Notes: a model not told the origin generated them from the sequence alone. DNA of 64,000 nucleotides from Seonamhaeicola algicola (GCF_007997385.1 NZ_VOSC01000019.1:457090-521089); one strand, 5' to 3'; numbered from the stretch's first letter, positions 35,878 through 47,322 are shown. Numbers and translations are program-made.

Positions 35878-38511
35878 TTAAAACAATGTAGTTTGGCCTT
35901 CATCATCATTATCTTCTGCTTCAGTATTATTTGTTGGTGCTGTTTTAGAAACATTAGTTTCATCAACAACCTCTATATCATCAGCATGTACTTCTTCTGG
36001 TGCTTCGTATGGTAAAGGTTCAAGTAAATTTATTTGGTTAACTTTATCTTTGGTTAACTGATTTCCTAACGCCGATATACCTTTTATAGCTATAAATTCT
36101 TCTAAATTTACTTCTAAATTATCTTTTCTATCTTTACCGCGTTCTTTAGCAAAAACTACCTCAGCCATTGGTTTCCAATCTGTTGAAACAATTTCTAAAT
36201 GCGAGTTTGGGGTATCTGATATGAAATACTCTTCTTTATTTTCGTTTTCAATTAAAAAACGTTTAACGTAATAAATATCTTTTTCTCCGTGATAATAAAT
36301 TGCAGATATTGGCTTTTTTGGCACCCATTTTTCCATAACAATCATATCATCATCAAAATGCATAGTAACCTCGGGTGTTACTGTTTTTACAACACCTGAT
36401 TGATTTATAATTAACAGCTTATCTTCGCCTCTAAACTCACCAATTAATTCGCCTCTGCCATCAACATTTAAGCGTTGAACGGTATCATCAAACCAAATTT
36501 TTCGTGGTTTTAAAGTTGAAACACCTTTTTCTTTTAGCTCAATACGTTTTACAGGATATTTTGTAACAAGGTTACCTTTTGAGGCACGCCCTTTTATTAA
36601 AATATCGGCAAAATCAATATCCCATTTTAGCTTTTTTATGCTACCTGCTTGCCTTAAATTAACGGTAACAACTTCGGCTTCGCCATTGGGGTTTGCCGAA
36701 AAATATAAAACTACAGAACCTTTATTTCCGTTAGTTAAATCATATTCTCTGTCGCGGGTAATACTTGTAACTGCAAAGCGTTTTATGTATGATGGCCCTT
36801 TAGCACCATCTTTATAAACCATATTGTAAATGGTACGTTTGTCTTTCTTTTTAAACACAGCAACATGAATAATGTCTTTACCAATAAAAGTTTTAGTATC
36901 TACTTTGGTAACCATCATTTTACCGGCTTTGGTAAATACAATAATATCATCAATATCACTACAATCTCCTACATATTCATCGCGTCTTAAAGAGGTTCCA
37001 ATAAAGCCTTCTTCTCTATTTACATAAAGTTTGGTATTTCTAATGACTACTTTTGTAGCATCAACATCATCAAAAACACGAATTTCTGTTTTACGTTCGC
37101 GTCCTTCACCATAATCATTTTTCAATCTGGTAAAATAAGTTATGGCGTATGCAATTAAATGCTCTAAATGATGTTTTACCTCAGCTATTTGTTCTTCTAA
37201 AGCATCAATTTTTTGTTGCGCTTTATCAATATCAAATTTTGAAATTCGTTTAATTCTAATTTCAGTTAAACGTACAATATCATCTTCAGTAATGGCTCGT
37301 TTTAAGTGTTTTATATGTGGTTGAAGCCCTGTATCAATGGCTTTAATTACGCCTTCCCAAGTTTCTTCTTCTTCAATATCACGATAAATTCTATTTTCAA
37401 TAAAAATACGTTCAAGTGAAGCAAAATGCCATTGTTCTTCTAGCTCTCCAAGTTTTATTTCTAATTCTTGTTTTAAGAGTTGAACGGTGTTATCTGTTGA
37501 ACGACGCAACATTTCAGACACCCCAATAAACAACGGTTTATTATCTTCAATAACACAACCTAAAGGCGATATTGAGCTCTCACAACTTGTAAAAGCGTAC
37601 AGTGCATCAATGGTTTTATCGGGTGATAAGCCTGATGGTAAATGCACAAGTATTTCTACTTCGGCGGCTGTATTATCTTCAATCTTTTTTATTTTGATTT
37701 TGCCTTTGTCATTGGCTTTCAAAATAGAATCTATTAATGATGATGTTGTTGTGCCAAAAGGCAACTCGGTTATTACAAGTGTGTTTTTATCTAATTGTGA
37801 TATTTTTGCACGCACACGAACTTTTCCGCCTCTGTTTCCGTCATTATAATTAGAAAAATCTGCTATTCCGGCCGTTGGGAAATCTGGCAATATGGTAAAT
37901 TTCTTCCCATTTAAGTGTTTTATTGAGGCATCAATTAACTCAATAAAGTTGTGTGGTAATATTTTTGTTGATAACCCCACAGCAATACCTTCGCCACCTT
38001 GAGCCAATAATAACGGAAACATTACTGGTAGGTTTACTGGTTCTTTTCTACGGCCATCATAACTGGCTTGCCATTCGGTTATTTTTGGGTTATAAACAAC
38101 ATCTAAAGCAAATTTTGATAATCTTGCTTCAATATAACGTGATGCTGCGGCACTATCGCCAGTTAAAATATTTCCCCAGTTTCCTTGGGTATCAATAAGT
38201 AAATCTTTTTGGCCAATTTGTACCATGGCATCGGCAATACTAGCATCACCGTGTGGGTGGTATTGCATGGTATGCCCTACAATGTTTGCTACTTTATTAT
38301 AGCGCCCATCATCAAGATCTTTCATAGAATGCATTATACGACGCTGTACAGGTTTAAAACCGTCTTCAATGGCTGGTACTGCACGTTCTAAAATTACATA
38401 CGAAGCGTAGTCTAAAAACCAATCTTTATACATACCCGTTACGCGGGTTATGGTTTCTTGTGGTTCTTCGTTTTGTGAGTTTGTTATGTCGTCGTTTTCT
38501 TCTTCTATCAT
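35878..38511 (-). CDS. parC: DNA topoisomerase IV subunit A
   Basis: 877 aa type IIA topoisomerase breakage-reunion subunit. The winged-helix/tower region begins with VILERAVPAIEDGFKPVQRR, and the catalytic Tyr stands in SAAASRYIEARLSKF (about 125-138). A coiled coil follows (about 410-445), then a beta-pinwheel C-terminal domain and an acidic tail (about 840-877). No gyrase GyrA-box of the QRRGG(x)KG type is evident, and the partner gene parE is nearby, so ParC is favoured over GyrA. Confidence 0.9.
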   Translation of the reverse strand: MIEEENDDITNSQNEEPQETITRVTGMYKDWFLDYASYVILERAVPAIEDGFKPVQRRIMHSMKDLDDGRYNKVANIVGHTMQYHPHGDASIADAMVQIGQKDLLIDTQGNWGNILTGDSAAASRYIEARLSKFALDVVYNPKITEWQASYDGRRKEPVNLPVMFPLLLAQGGEGIAVGLSTKILPHNFIELIDASIKHLNGKKFTILPDFPTAGIADFSNYNDGNRGGKVRVRAKISQLDKNTLVITELPFGTTTSSLIDSILKANDKGKIKIKKIEDNTAAEVEILVHLPSGLSPDKTIDALYAFTSCESSISPLGCVIEDNKPLFIGVSEMLRRSTDNTVQLLKQELEIKLGELEEQWHFASLERIFIENRIYRDIEEEETWEGVIKAIDTGLQPHIKHLKRAITEDDIVRLTEIRIKRISKFDIDKAQQKIDALEEQIAEVKHHLEHLIAYAITYFTRLKNDYGEGRERKTEIRVFDDVDATKVVIRNTKLYVNREEGFIGTSLRRDEYVGDCSDIDDIIVFTKAGKMMVTKVDTKTFIGKDIIHVAVFKKKDKRTIYNMVYKDGAKGPSYIKRFAVTSITRDREYDLTNGNKGSVVLYFSANPNGEAEVVTVNLRQAGSIKKLKWDIDFADILIKGRASKGNLVTKYPVKRIELKEKGVSTLKPRKIWFDDTVQRLNVDGRGELIGEFRGEDKLLIINQSGVVKTVTPEVTMHFDDDMIVMEKWVPKKPISAIYYHGEKDIYYVKRFLIENENKEEYFISDTPNSHLEIVSTDWKPMAEVVFAKERGKDRKDNLEVNLEEFIAIKGISALGNQLTKDKVNQINLLEPLPYEAPEEVHADDIEVVDETNVSKTAPTNNTEAEDNDDEGQTTLF

Positions 38512-38543
38512 AGTTTGTTATTCCTTAGAAAGTAGGAGTCTAT

Positions 38544-39053
38544 TTAATTTGTTAAATAATATTCTACATTTAATAATTCAATAGAATTTACAATACCTAA
38601 ATCATGAGAATCTTCAGTTTCAAAGCTAATTATACAACTTGAATTGGCAGCTATTTCATTACAACTTGAAATTCCGTAATTGGTAGAAAACTCTAAACCA
38701 TCAGATTTAATGGTTAAATATGGCACGCCTTTAACTACAAAATCATTTAAATTATTTAATTGAATTTGGAATTCGAGTTTAGATGTATTATTTCCGGTAT
38801 CCTTAGTATATTTAAATAATAACACATTATATGTAAAGTTTTCAAGTAAAAGAGGTTCTATTTCTTGAATTTCTCCTGGTTCAGGAAAATTGCAGGGTAC
38901 TTCAATTACTGAATCATAGTAATGTGATTGATTATTTACAAAATATACGTTTTGTACAGTTATAGTTTTTACACATTCTTCTTCATTACTGTTAGAAGAA
39001 CAACTTACCAATAGTATTGTTGTTACTAAAATGTAATATGCCTTTCTTAACAT
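38544..39053 (-). CDS. Small lipoprotein between parE and parC
   Basis: About 169 aa from ATG 39053 (MLRKAYYILVTTILLVSCSS), with lipobox LVSC; an upstream ATG at 39080 would overlap parE and extend the n-region. The mature part has four Cys (including ECVKTI, IEVPCNF, SSCNEIA and SSCIISF) and a beta-rich look. I recognise no family. It lies 14 bases after parE and 33 bases before parC, interrupting the usual pair. Confidence 0.7.
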   Translation of the reverse strand: MLRKAYYILVTTILLVSCSSNSNEEECVKTITVQNVYFVNNQSHYYDSVIEVPCNFPEPGEIQEIEPLLLENFTYNVLLFKYTKDTGNNTSKLEFQIQLNNLNDFVVKGVPYLTIKSDGLEFSTNYGISSCNEIAANSSCIISFETEDSHDLGIVNSIELLNVEYYLTN

Positions 39054-39066
39054 AAACGTTTTTATC

Positions 39067-40923
39067 TTATTTCTCTTCAATTAAATCCATTTCAACCTTT
39101 AAGTTATCTATGATAAATTCTTGACGGGTTGGTGTGTTTTTACCCATGTAAAATGACAGTAATTCTTCAATAGACATATTGTCATCTAACATAACGGGAT
39201 CTAACCTAATATCATCACCTATAAAATGTTTAAACTCATCAGGAGATATTTCACCAAGCCCTTTAAAGCGCGTAATTTCTGGTTTTGGTTTTAATTTTTC
39301 AATGGCATTTACACGCTCTTCGTCGGTGTAACAATAAATAGTTTCCTTTTTATTTCTTACCCTAAAAAGTGGTGTTTGTAATATGTACAAATGGCCTTCT
39401 TTTATAACTTCTGGGAAAAATTGTAAAAAGAATGTTATTAGTAGTAAACGAATATGCATACCATCAACATCAGCATCGGTAGCTATTACTACATTATTAT
39501 ATCGTAAATCTTCTAAAGATTCTTCAATATTTAAAGCCGCTTGCAGTAAGTTAAACTCTTCGTTTTCGTAAACTATTTTTTTAGTTAACCCATAACAATT
39601 TAAGGGTTTTCCTTTTAAACTAAATACGGCTTGCGTGTTAACATCTCGTGATTTTGTTATACTTCCTGAAGCTGAATCTCCCTCTGTAATAAACAAGGTT
39701 GTTTCTAGGTTTCTTTCGTTTTTAGTATCACCAAAATGCACACGGCAATCGCGTAATTTTTTATTGTGAAGACTGGCTTTTTTAGCACGATCTCTAGCTA
39801 ATTTCCTTATACCTGAAAGTTCTTTACGTTCGCGTTCTGCTTGTAAAATTTTCTTTTGAAGCTTATCTGCTATTTCAGGGTTTTTATGAAGAAAATTATC
39901 GAGTTTGGTTTTTACAAAATCGTTTACATAGGTACGTACTGTTGGGTAATCGCCTCCCATTTCGGTTGAGCCCAATTTTGTTTTTGTTTGGCTCTCAAAA
40001 ACTGGCTCCATTACTTTTATGGCTATAGCTGATATAATAGATTTTCTAACATCAGAGGCATCATATGTTTTGCCATAAAACTCTCTAATAGTTTTAACTA
40101 CAGCTTCTCTAAAGGCATTTAAATGCGTACCGCCTTGTGTGGTATTTTGCCCGTTAACAAATGAGTGATATTCTTCACTGTATTGGGTTTTACTGTGTGT
40201 TATAGCTACTTCAATATCATCACCACGTAAATGAATTATTGGGTAAAGTAAATCTTCTTCTTTAGTACTTTCGGTTAATAAATCTTTTAAACCGTTTTCA
40301 CTATAAAACTTTTCGCCATTAAAAACTATAGCTAACCCTGGGTTTAGATATACATAGTTTTTAAGCATTTTAACTATGTATTCATTTCTAAATTTATAGT
40401 TTTTAAAAATAGATTCATCGGGTACAAATGATACTTTGGTTCCTTTACGGCGCGATGTATCATCTAACATTTCCTTGCCGGTAAGCTCACCTTTTTCAAA
40501 TTCTGCTGAGGCCGATTTTCCATCACGTGTAGATTCTACTCTAAAATAATTTGATAGGGCATTTACGGCTTTTGTACCAACACCGTTTAAACCTACTGAT
40601 TTTTTAAAGGCTTTAGAATCGTACTTTCCTCCAGTATTCATTTTAGACACCACATCAACTACTTTACCAAGAGGTATACCACGCCCATAATCGCGCACAA
40701 TAACTTTATTGCCTTGTATTGAAATATCGATGGTTTTACCAGCGCCCATTACAAACTCATCAATAGAGTTGTCTAAAACTTCTTTAAGTAGGATGTAAAT
40801 ACCATCATCTGGCGAAGAACCATCACCTAATTTACCAATATACATCCCTGGGCGCATTCTAATATGCTCTTTCCAGTCTAACGAACGTATATTATCTTCG
40901 GTGTAATTGGTTTGTTCTGCCAT
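39067..40923 (-). CDS. parE: DNA topoisomerase IV subunit B
   Basis: 618 aa GHKL ATPase subunit. Visible: the N-terminal ATP site ([49 protein letters not shown]), the Toprim motif [16 protein letters not shown] (about 405-420), [12 protein letters not shown] and the C-terminal [14 protein letters not shown]. Length matches ParE and not the longer GyrB of this phylum. It is first gene of parE-lipoprotein-parC. Confidence 0.93.
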   Translation of the reverse strand: MAEQTNYTEDNIRSLDWKEHIRMRPGMYIGKLGDGSSPDDGIYILLKEVLDNSIDEFVMGAGKTIDISIQGNKVIVRDYGRGIPLGKVVDVVSKMNTGGKYDSKAFKKSVGLNGVGTKAVNALSNYFRVESTRDGKSASAEFEKGELTGKEMLDDTSRRKGTKVSFVPDESIFKNYKFRNEYIVKMLKNYVYLNPGLAIVFNGEKFYSENGLKDLLTESTKEEDLLYPIIHLRGDDIEVAITHSKTQYSEEYHSFVNGQNTTQGGTHLNAFREAVVKTIREFYGKTYDASDVRKSIISAIAIKVMEPVFESQTKTKLGSTEMGGDYPTVRTYVNDFVKTKLDNFLHKNPEIADKLQKKILQAERERKELSGIRKLARDRAKKASLHNKKLRDCRVHFGDTKNERNLETTLFITEGDSASGSITKSRDVNTQAVFSLKGKPLNCYGLTKKIVYENEEFNLLQAALNIEESLEDLRYNNVVIATDADVDGMHIRLLLITFFLQFFPEVIKEGHLYILQTPLFRVRNKKETIYCYTDEERVNAIEKLKPKPEITRFKGLGEISPDEFKHFIGDDIRLDPVMLDDNMSIEELLSFYMGKNTPTRQEFIIDNLKVEMDLIEEK

Positions 40924-41137
40924 AAAGAAAGTAGATTTTTAGTGATTGCATGCTAATATAATACAACACCACAAAATATAAAATAGGGTGTGCACAAAAT
41001 AATTAACAATTGTATGAAGATTGTTGTTGAGAACGTTTCTTCAATTACTAATATGGCTTTAAACCTATGAAACAACAAAATTTCTTATGCCTTTACTAAG
41101 AAATTGATATGTATTTACTAAAATAGTATAGTTAGTA

Positions 41138-42232
41138 TTACACGTTAAAAAGGAAATGCATTACATCACCATCTTTAACAATGTAGTTTTTACCTTCAAC
41201 ACGCATTTTGCCAGCTTCTTTAACTTTGGCTTCACTGCCTAATGACACGTAATCATCATAAGCTATAACCTCGGCTCTAATGAATCCTTTTTCAAAATCT
41301 GTATGAATTACACCTGCTGCTTGTGGTGCACTGGCACCAACATCAACAGTCCATGCTCTTACTTCTTTTACACCTGCTGTGAAATATGTTTGCTGGTTTA
41401 ATAACTTATAAGCAGCTCTAATTAACTTAGATGAACCTGGTTCTTCTAAACCAACGTCTTCTAAAAACATTTGGCGTTCTTCATAATCTTCAAGTTCATT
41501 AATATCGGCTTCAGTGCCAACTGCTAGTACTAAAACTTCGGCATTTTCATTTTTTACAGCTTCTTTTACTTTGTCAACATAATTATTACCAGAAACAGCA
41601 GATCCTTCATCAACATTACAAACGTACATTACTGGTTTATCTGTAATAAATTGTAAAGGCTTTACATAGTCTTCATAATCTTCTTCTGAAAACTCAATAG
41701 CTCTTACCGAAGTTCCTGCCTCTAAAGCCGCTTTAATTTTTAGTAATACAGCCTCTTCTGCTTGTGCTTCTTTATTGCCAGTTTTAGCAGCGCGTTTAAC
41801 TTTATCTAGCTTTTTATCGGCTGTTTCAAGATCTTTTAATTGAAGTTCCATATCAATGGTTTCTTTATCTCTAATAGGGTCTACGCTACCATCAACATGT
41901 ACAATATTATCATTATTAAAACAGCGTAATACGTGCAAAATAGCATCGGTTTCTCTAATATTTGCTAAAAACTGGTTACCTAAACCTTCGCCTTTACTAG
42001 CGCCTTTTACCAAACCAGCTATATCTACAATTTCTACTGTTGCAGGAATAACACGCTCTGGTTGCACCAAACTTTCTAATTTTTCTAACCTTGGGTCTGG
42101 TACATTAACCACACCTATATTAGGCTCTATAGTACAAAAGGGAAAGTTTGCACTTTGCGCTTTTGCGTTAGATAAACAATTAAATAAGGTTGATTTACCT
42201 ACGTTTGGTAATCCTACAATTCCTGCTTTCAT
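41138..42232 (-). CDS. ychF: Redox-regulated ATPase YchF (Obg family)
   Basis: 364 aa P-loop protein that prefers ATP and associates with ribosomes. Seen: [18 protein letters not shown] with the P-loop at 7-14, [20 protein letters not shown] (switch II), the coiled-coil insertion and the C-terminal TGS domain ending [13 protein letters not shown]. Complete, monocistronic. Confidence 0.97.
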   Translation of the reverse strand: MKAGIVGLPNVGKSTLFNCLSNAKAQSANFPFCTIEPNIGVVNVPDPRLEKLESLVQPERVIPATVEIVDIAGLVKGASKGEGLGNQFLANIRETDAILHVLRCFNNDNIVHVDGSVDPIRDKETIDMELQLKDLETADKKLDKVKRAAKTGNKEAQAEEAVLLKIKAALEAGTSVRAIEFSEEDYEDYVKPLQFITDKPVMYVCNVDEGSAVSGNNYVDKVKEAVKNENAEVLVLAVGTEADINELEDYEERQMFLEDVGLEEPGSSKLIRAAYKLLNQQTYFTAGVKEVRAWTVDVGASAPQAAGVIHTDFEKGFIRAEVIAYDDYVSLGSEAKVKEAGKMRVEGKNYIVKDGDVMHFLFNV

Positions 42233-42400
42233 TTTCTTTAGACTTTTTAGATTAAAGAGACAAGAACCAAGATATTGGTTTTTGCGAGTGCAAATGTAAT
42301 TAATTAGATGATTATTTTAGTTAGATTGTTTTAGATATTATAATACGTTTTAATATTTATTTTTTTCTTAAGCTTTATAAGACAATGTATAATGTAAAAA

Positions 42401-42427
42401 CAAAAAGCCTGTATAAACATACAGGCT
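42401..42427 (-). terminator. Terminator of the GH86-lipoprotein unit
   Basis: AGCCTGTAT (42406-42414) and ATACAGGCT (42419-42427) form a 9-bp stem. On the minus strand it is followed by TTTTTGTTTTT. It lies 25 bases after the stop of the fibronectin-type lipoprotein gene. Confidence 0.85.
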
Positions 42428-42451
42428 ATATTATAATTAAAAATGAATGAG

Positions 42452-43213
42452 TTAAGGAGCTACAGTAAACTGAAAAACAGCTGAACTAGATTGATTACCA
42501 ACTTCATCTCTAGTTATTACTCTCCAATAATAAATAGTATTAGCAGTTGTTGTTACATTTCTAGAGTTAACATCACTAGAAACTGTAATAACATCTGTTG
42601 GTGGATTGGTTGTTCCAAAATACACATCGTATTCAGCTATATCATCATTTTCATCGCTTCCTAACCACTCTAAAGTCACCGAGGTTGTTGTATTAGGTAA
42701 CACCTCATTTCTACTAGGATTAACGGGTGTTGCGGCATTAGGTGAAAAAGATACAGCTGCTACTCCGGCGGCAGTGAATGTTTGTTTATTAGAGCTTGTT
42801 GTTTCTGTTGTTCCTGTTTTAGAGGCAATAACCTCCCAACTGTAGTTACCTTGAGGAATAATTCCATCAACATCTAAAGAAACATCACTTGTATTGACTG
42901 TTGTATCAAAACTTCTAGTAGTGGAATCATCATCATTAATAAGATTTAAAGTGTATTTTACAGAATTGCTACTACTGGCATCTCCTGTCCATTTAAACGC
43001 TATAGTATATGTTCTATCTGAGTCTCCTGTATTTCCTGTTAAATTTTTTGCTTCAGCACAAACTTCCGCATTTTGAGGAAAAACAAGGTTTGCAGCCGCT
43101 GGAGGATCTATAACTACTGGTGGCGGTGCATCATCATCTCCGCCTCCACTTCCCGAACTACATGATGTAGATATAGAAACTAATACTATTAATAATATAT
43201 ATATGTATTTCAT
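42452..43213 (-). CDS. Fibronectin type III-like lipoprotein, agarase partner
   Basis: 253 aa lipoprotein with lipobox STSC (Cys about 19) followed by GSGGGDDD, the acidic/Gly tract that in Bacteroidota favours surface export. Two FnIII-like beta-sandwiches follow at about 38-148 and 152-252, ending in TIYYWRVITRDEVGN. Its ATG overlaps the TAA of the GH86-like gene (TAATG), so both are made together. It may bind polysaccharide or hold the enzyme at the surface; no catalytic motif is present. Confidence 0.8.
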   Translation of the reverse strand: MKYIYILLIVLVSISTSCSSGSGGGDDDAPPPVVIDPPAAANLVFPQNAEVCAEAKNLTGNTGDSDRTYTIAFKWTGDASSSNSVKYTLNLINDDDSTTRSFDTTVNTSDVSLDVDGIIPQGNYSWEVIASKTGTTETTSSNKQTFTAAGVAAVSFSPNAATPVNPSRNEVLPNTTTSVTLEWLGSDENDDIAEYDVYFGTTNPPTDVITVSSDVNSRNVTTTANTIYYWRVITRDEVGNQSSSAVFQFTVAP

Positions 43214-46200
43214 TATTTTAAAATTTTAAATGTTGATGTTGAATTTGGTGTACTAATAGACACAAAATATACTCCTGATGCTAAATTTTGCACATCTAAG
43301 TTAGATTCTCCTGTTTTTGAAATAGTTTTTTTAGATTTTAGTAATGTTCCTGACACACTGTGTAAATTAATTAAAACTTCCTCAGTTGTTCCTGTAATAA
43401 TTTGTAATGTATCTTTTACAGGGTTTGGATACACACTAATTGTACTACCTATAACTATTTTTTCATTAAACTTTCCTTGACAATCTTTTTCTCCTTTTAC
43501 CGATACCACGTTAACACCTTCTTGAAGCGGAAGTGTTAAACTGTTTTCTGATGTTGTAAATTCAGTGTTATTAAGGTTGATAGTATATATTTCACTTCCT
43601 GATATGTTTAAAATAATACTTTTATTCTTTTGTGACACCTTTGAAGTTACAGATAAATCTAAAGGCTCAGATATTGTTATATTAAAAATAAAAATATCGC
43701 TTGTTTCATTATCTGTAATTTCAAGCCTATAATTCCCTGCATCTAAATTATCTAAAGTTAAACTTTCTGTAAAGTTTTGGGTAGATGAAGCTGCTCCACT
43801 TACTGCAACTGAATAATTACCAATAGAATTAGCGTTTATTACTATTGAACCATCATTGTTATTAGCACAAACTTCACCTGTGTTTGTAACTGTAAATTCA
43901 GCTAAAGTAAATTCTTTATATGTAACTGTAACCTCAGCTGTATTACTTAAACCTGAACTATTTTCAGTTATTTGATAAGTAATTGAGGGAGGGTTTCCAG
44001 AAAACTCTGCTGATGGCGTAAAGGTTAAAACTCCTGAAGTTGTGTTATATGACCAATTTCCTAATACACCAGCACTTAAAGTTGTATTAATTTCTGGTGT
44101 AGAAATATCTAAATCAACAGTTACTTGTGATGCAGAAAGGCTAACTCCACCACTATTAGTATCATTACTTATAATATTTATTGCTACAGCACCCGCATTG
44201 TTATTAGAACTAATGTCATTATTAGCTATTGGTTCTTGAACGTATTCAAAGTTTACGGTACCACGATCTGATAGTCCATTTGAAATTTCAGTTAAAACAT
44301 ATTCAATATCTGTTGGATTATTTGTGAACCCTTCATTAGGTGTAAAGGTTAATTTTCCGTTAGCCTCATTATAACTCCAAGTACCTTCATTTGCAACAAT
44401 TAACTGTGTTTGTTGCCCACTCATGTTAGTATTAATATCAATATTTACTTCTGAAGGTAAAGGGGCATTACCATCTTCTTTTGAATCATTTGAAAGAATA
44501 TTTAGAGTTATGTTACTGCCTCTTGGATTACTTTTACTTTCGTCATTAGCTGCATTTACAGCAGGTTCAATTACAACTAATGCTAGTTGTGGACTAGGGC
44601 CGCCAAAAAATTGAGGCGAATCACCAGGTGAATTAATAAAAATTAAAATTTCATATGTATCAGCTGGCAAAGGATCACTTAAATTTATTGTAAAAGTTCC
44701 TGTTCCTGATGTTGCTGCTCCGGGTCTAATTGAAGCAAATCCTCCTGTAACACCTGTTGATTTAGCACGCAAGTTAAAATCTACAGATTGTGTTGGTTTT
44801 TTTGTAGCATATTCTACATCAAAAGAAAAGCTTGTTTGTGTGTTTGTAATTGTTAAAGCAACTGTATCAGACTCCGGGTTAACATACTTAACAAATGCTT
44901 CATTAGTTTCAAAAACAACATTATCAACGTTTAGTATATTAGCACCTGTTCCAATATATTCTAATCTTAATATTTTTCTACCTTTTGATAAAGTAATAAG
45001 TTCTTCAAAATCTTGAAACGTTTCTAAACCTCCAGTTGCTGTAATATTTATTGTTGTTAGTTCAGTATTATTATTTAATACTTTAATTGAGCCACCATTT
45101 ACAGAACTTGCCCGTATTTTTATTTTATATTCACCATCAATAGTTGCGTTAATATCATATTCAGTTGCATCACCATTATCAATATTTTGTATGAAAGTGT
45201 TTTCAGTATTTACTTCAACCCCTTCATTTTTTGAAAAATTTTCAGCTTCAACTGTACCTGGTATATTAACAGATAAACATATATTTTCAGCATCATCAAT
45301 ACATTTATCATCAGCATTATCTACAAAGCCCTGTACTGGTCCGCAACTTTGTATTGTTACAGCAGGGTTTCCTAATCCGTCATTATCTTCATCAGCATAT
45401 AAAGTTGTTTTTGTACAAAGGGTATCATCATTCTCTACTGATAAAACCGCTGCAGCTAACCTTCCTCCTGTTTTAGCATAGGTAACTGAAACAGTATTAC
45501 TCCCATTTATAATTAAATTATAAGGCACATTAAATTCTAACATACCATAAAAGTCATTTCTACCTGATTGATCATAACCTTTCCAGTTTGTAGGTATGGT
45601 TAAAGCGGTTCCGTTAAATGTAACTTCGCTAGGTAATCTATCTAGCCCTGTAGGAGTTGTAGATCCTACTCCTGTAGTTAGTGGTATACCTACACTTAAC
45701 CTCAAAGTTGCATCGCCACTAGCTGCAGTAACTACATTATTAAAGGTAAAAGTATTTGCTTCATCTGCATTTATAAGCACTGTTGGCGCTTTATCTATAG
45801 TTGCTTGGGCTGATGTGGCATAATATTTTTTTCTTACAATACTACTAGTAAACTGAACGGGGGTGCCGTAGGTTATTTTTAATAATTTAGTTTCTCCATT
45901 TTTTAAAGAAACACTTGTTGGTAAAGAACTACTATCTGTTCCTTCTTCATAAATAGGTGTATTTTGACCATTAATTATTAATGAAGACGTATTTACGTTA
46001 GTAACATTAGCGGGACCACTTATAAAATTAAGATTTACAGTTTTATCTGCATCATCAAGATTATTAATGGCAATATAAGTAATATTTCCATCTACAAATG
46101 CTTGAACTTGCACATCTAAATCATCACTGGTAATTTTTGCACGATCTCCTTTTATATCTTTCCAAAATCTATAAAAGTTAGCTTTGTATGATAACACATA

Positions 46201-47322
46201 TTGATTGTTTCTGTAAGGAGCAGTTGTATAAAGCTCAGTTGGCCTTGTAATGGCAGGAGTATATGGTCTTGGAGTACCAGTTCCACCATCACTACTGAAG
46301 CCACTTTGGTAGAAAAAATCAGCTCTACCTGTTACAAAAGGAATACATATTTCAATATTATCTTGACGCTCTAAAAAATTAAACAACATATTATTTAATC
46401 CTGATATAGATACAGCACTTCTTGCTTCATTAAAATAACTAGGAGCTGGACCAGGAGGAAAAGCTTCATCATTTTCTATAACTCCATACTCAGTAATTGC
46501 TAATTTTTTTGGTGTACCAAATTTTTGAGCGGTGTAAGATTCTATTAAATCTAAAATTGCTTCAGAGTTACTACCAGACCTTCCATTAGCTTGTCCTACT
46601 TGGTTAACACCATCGTATGGATGTACTGATATAGCATCAATATCAGCTCCAGCTATATCAATAAATTTTTTCATGTGGTTTTGCCATGTTTCACTAAAAT
46701 CTCTTCTTGCATAAGATGGAAAGGCACTTGAAAACCCAATAACTTTCATTCTTGCTAGCTCAGGTGTGTTATGAACAGCTTTAGCCATTTCTCTAAACCA
46801 TTCACACATTTTTGTAACAACTTGTTCATTTGTTAAACCGCTTTCTTCCGTAAATTTACTGGCTTTAATAAAAGGCTCATTAAATGGTTCCCAGTACTCA
46901 GGTCTACCTTCATTTCCTACTTGATCTACCCAATATTTTATAGCTGTGTTAACAGCGTCTGCAGGGTTGTAGGTAGCAGACCATATATTTGTAGGATTAT
47001 AAGTGAATATAATTCTATTAACTGGTCTTACTATACCGTCAGAAGTAGGCGGAGTATTGTTAAAATTACCTTTTCCATTAAAAGCAAAAGGTCCCCAAAA
47101 CTGCCTTCCAAAACCTACATTGTTATCTTTATAAAACGTAGGAAAATCAGGATCTTCTTTTGCATCATGATTGTTAAAGTATTTTGTTCTATCTAGATTG
47201 GAAACACCGTCTAAAAAGCGTTGCTTTTCCAAATCTATTGATATGTTAACATTTTGAGAAAAAACACCTACCGACATTAATAAAGTGCCAAATAGCATAA
47301 TTCTCTTTAAAATTATTTTCAT
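43213..47322 (-). CDS. T9SS-secreted GH86-like beta-agarase/porphyranase, multimodular
   Basis: 1369 aa secreted glycoside hydrolase. Signal peptide 1-23; catalytic clan GH-A barrel about 24-400 with a beta domain to about 490. The acid/base Glu is in EPFNEP (E149) and the nucleophile Glu in AITEYG (E278). The opening DGVSNLDRTKYFNNH and VGFGRQFWGP resemble GH86 agarases/porphyranases. A thrombospondin-3-like Ca segment (about 642-678), a CBM6-like module (about 687-806), a beta-sandwich (811-920), two Ig/cadherin-like repeats (922-1027, 1031-1136) and a SprB-like repeat (1140-1220) follow. The tail from about 1296 (VYPNPVKDTL) is a type A T9SS sorting domain. No SusCD pair or sulfatase adjoins. 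GH86 is assigned by recall of motifs, so family membership is probable, not proven. Confidence 0.75.
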   Translation of the reverse strand: MKIILKRIMLFGTLLMSVGVFSQNVNISIDLEKQRFLDGVSNLDRTKYFNNHDAKEDPDFPTFYKDNNVGFGRQFWGPFAFNGKGNFNNTPPTSDGIVRPVNRIIFTYNPTNIWSATYNPADAVNTAIKYWVDQVGNEGRPEYWEPFNEPFIKASKFTEESGLTNEQVVTKMCEWFREMAKAVHNTPELARMKVIGFSSAFPSYARRDFSETWQNHMKKFIDIAGADIDAISVHPYDGVNQVGQANGRSGSNSEAILDLIESYTAQKFGTPKKLAITEYGVIENDEAFPPGPAPSYFNEARSAVSISGLNNMLFNFLERQDNIEICIPFVTGRADFFYQSGFSSDGGTGTPRPYTPAITRPTELYTTAPYRNNQYVLSYKANFYRFWKDIKGDRAKITSDDLDVQVQAFVDGNITYIAINNLDDADKTVNLNFISGPANVTNVNTSSLIINGQNTPIYEEGTDSSSLPTSVSLKNGETKLLKITYGTPVQFTSSIVRKKYYATSAQATIDKAPTVLINADEANTFTFNNVVTAASGDATLRLSVGIPLTTGVGSTTPTGLDRLPSEVTFNGTALTIPTNWKGYDQSGRNDFYGMLEFNVPYNLIINGSNTVSVTYAKTGGRLAAAVLSVENDDTLCTKTTLYADEDNDGLGNPAVTIQSCGPVQGFVDNADDKCIDDAENICLSVNIPGTVEAENFSKNEGVEVNTENTFIQNIDNGDATEYDINATIDGEYKIKIRASSVNGGSIKVLNNNTELTTINITATGGLETFQDFEELITLSKGRKILRLEYIGTGANILNVDNVVFETNEAFVKYVNPESDTVALTITNTQTSFSFDVEYATKKPTQSVDFNLRAKSTGVTGGFASIRPGAATSGTGTFTINLSDPLPADTYEILIFINSPGDSPQFFGGPSPQLALVVIEPAVNAANDESKSNPRGSNITLNILSNDSKEDGNAPLPSEVNIDINTNMSGQQTQLIVANEGTWSYNEANGKLTFTPNEGFTNNPTDIEYVLTEISNGLSDRGTVNFEYVQEPIANNDISSNNNAGAVAINIISNDTNSGGVSLSASQVTVDLDISTPEINTTLSAGVLGNWSYNTTSGVLTFTPSAEFSGNPPSITYQITENSSGLSNTAEVTVTYKEFTLAEFTVTNTGEVCANNNDGSIVINANSIGNYSVAVSGAASSTQNFTESLTLDNLDAGNYRLEITDNETSDIFIFNITISEPLDLSVTSKVSQKNKSIILNISGSEIYTINLNNTEFTTSENSLTLPLQEGVNVVSVKGEKDCQGKFNEKIVIGSTISVYPNPVKDTLQIITGTTEEVLINLHSVSGTLLKSKKTISKTGESNLDVQNLASGVYFVSISTPNSTSTFKILK

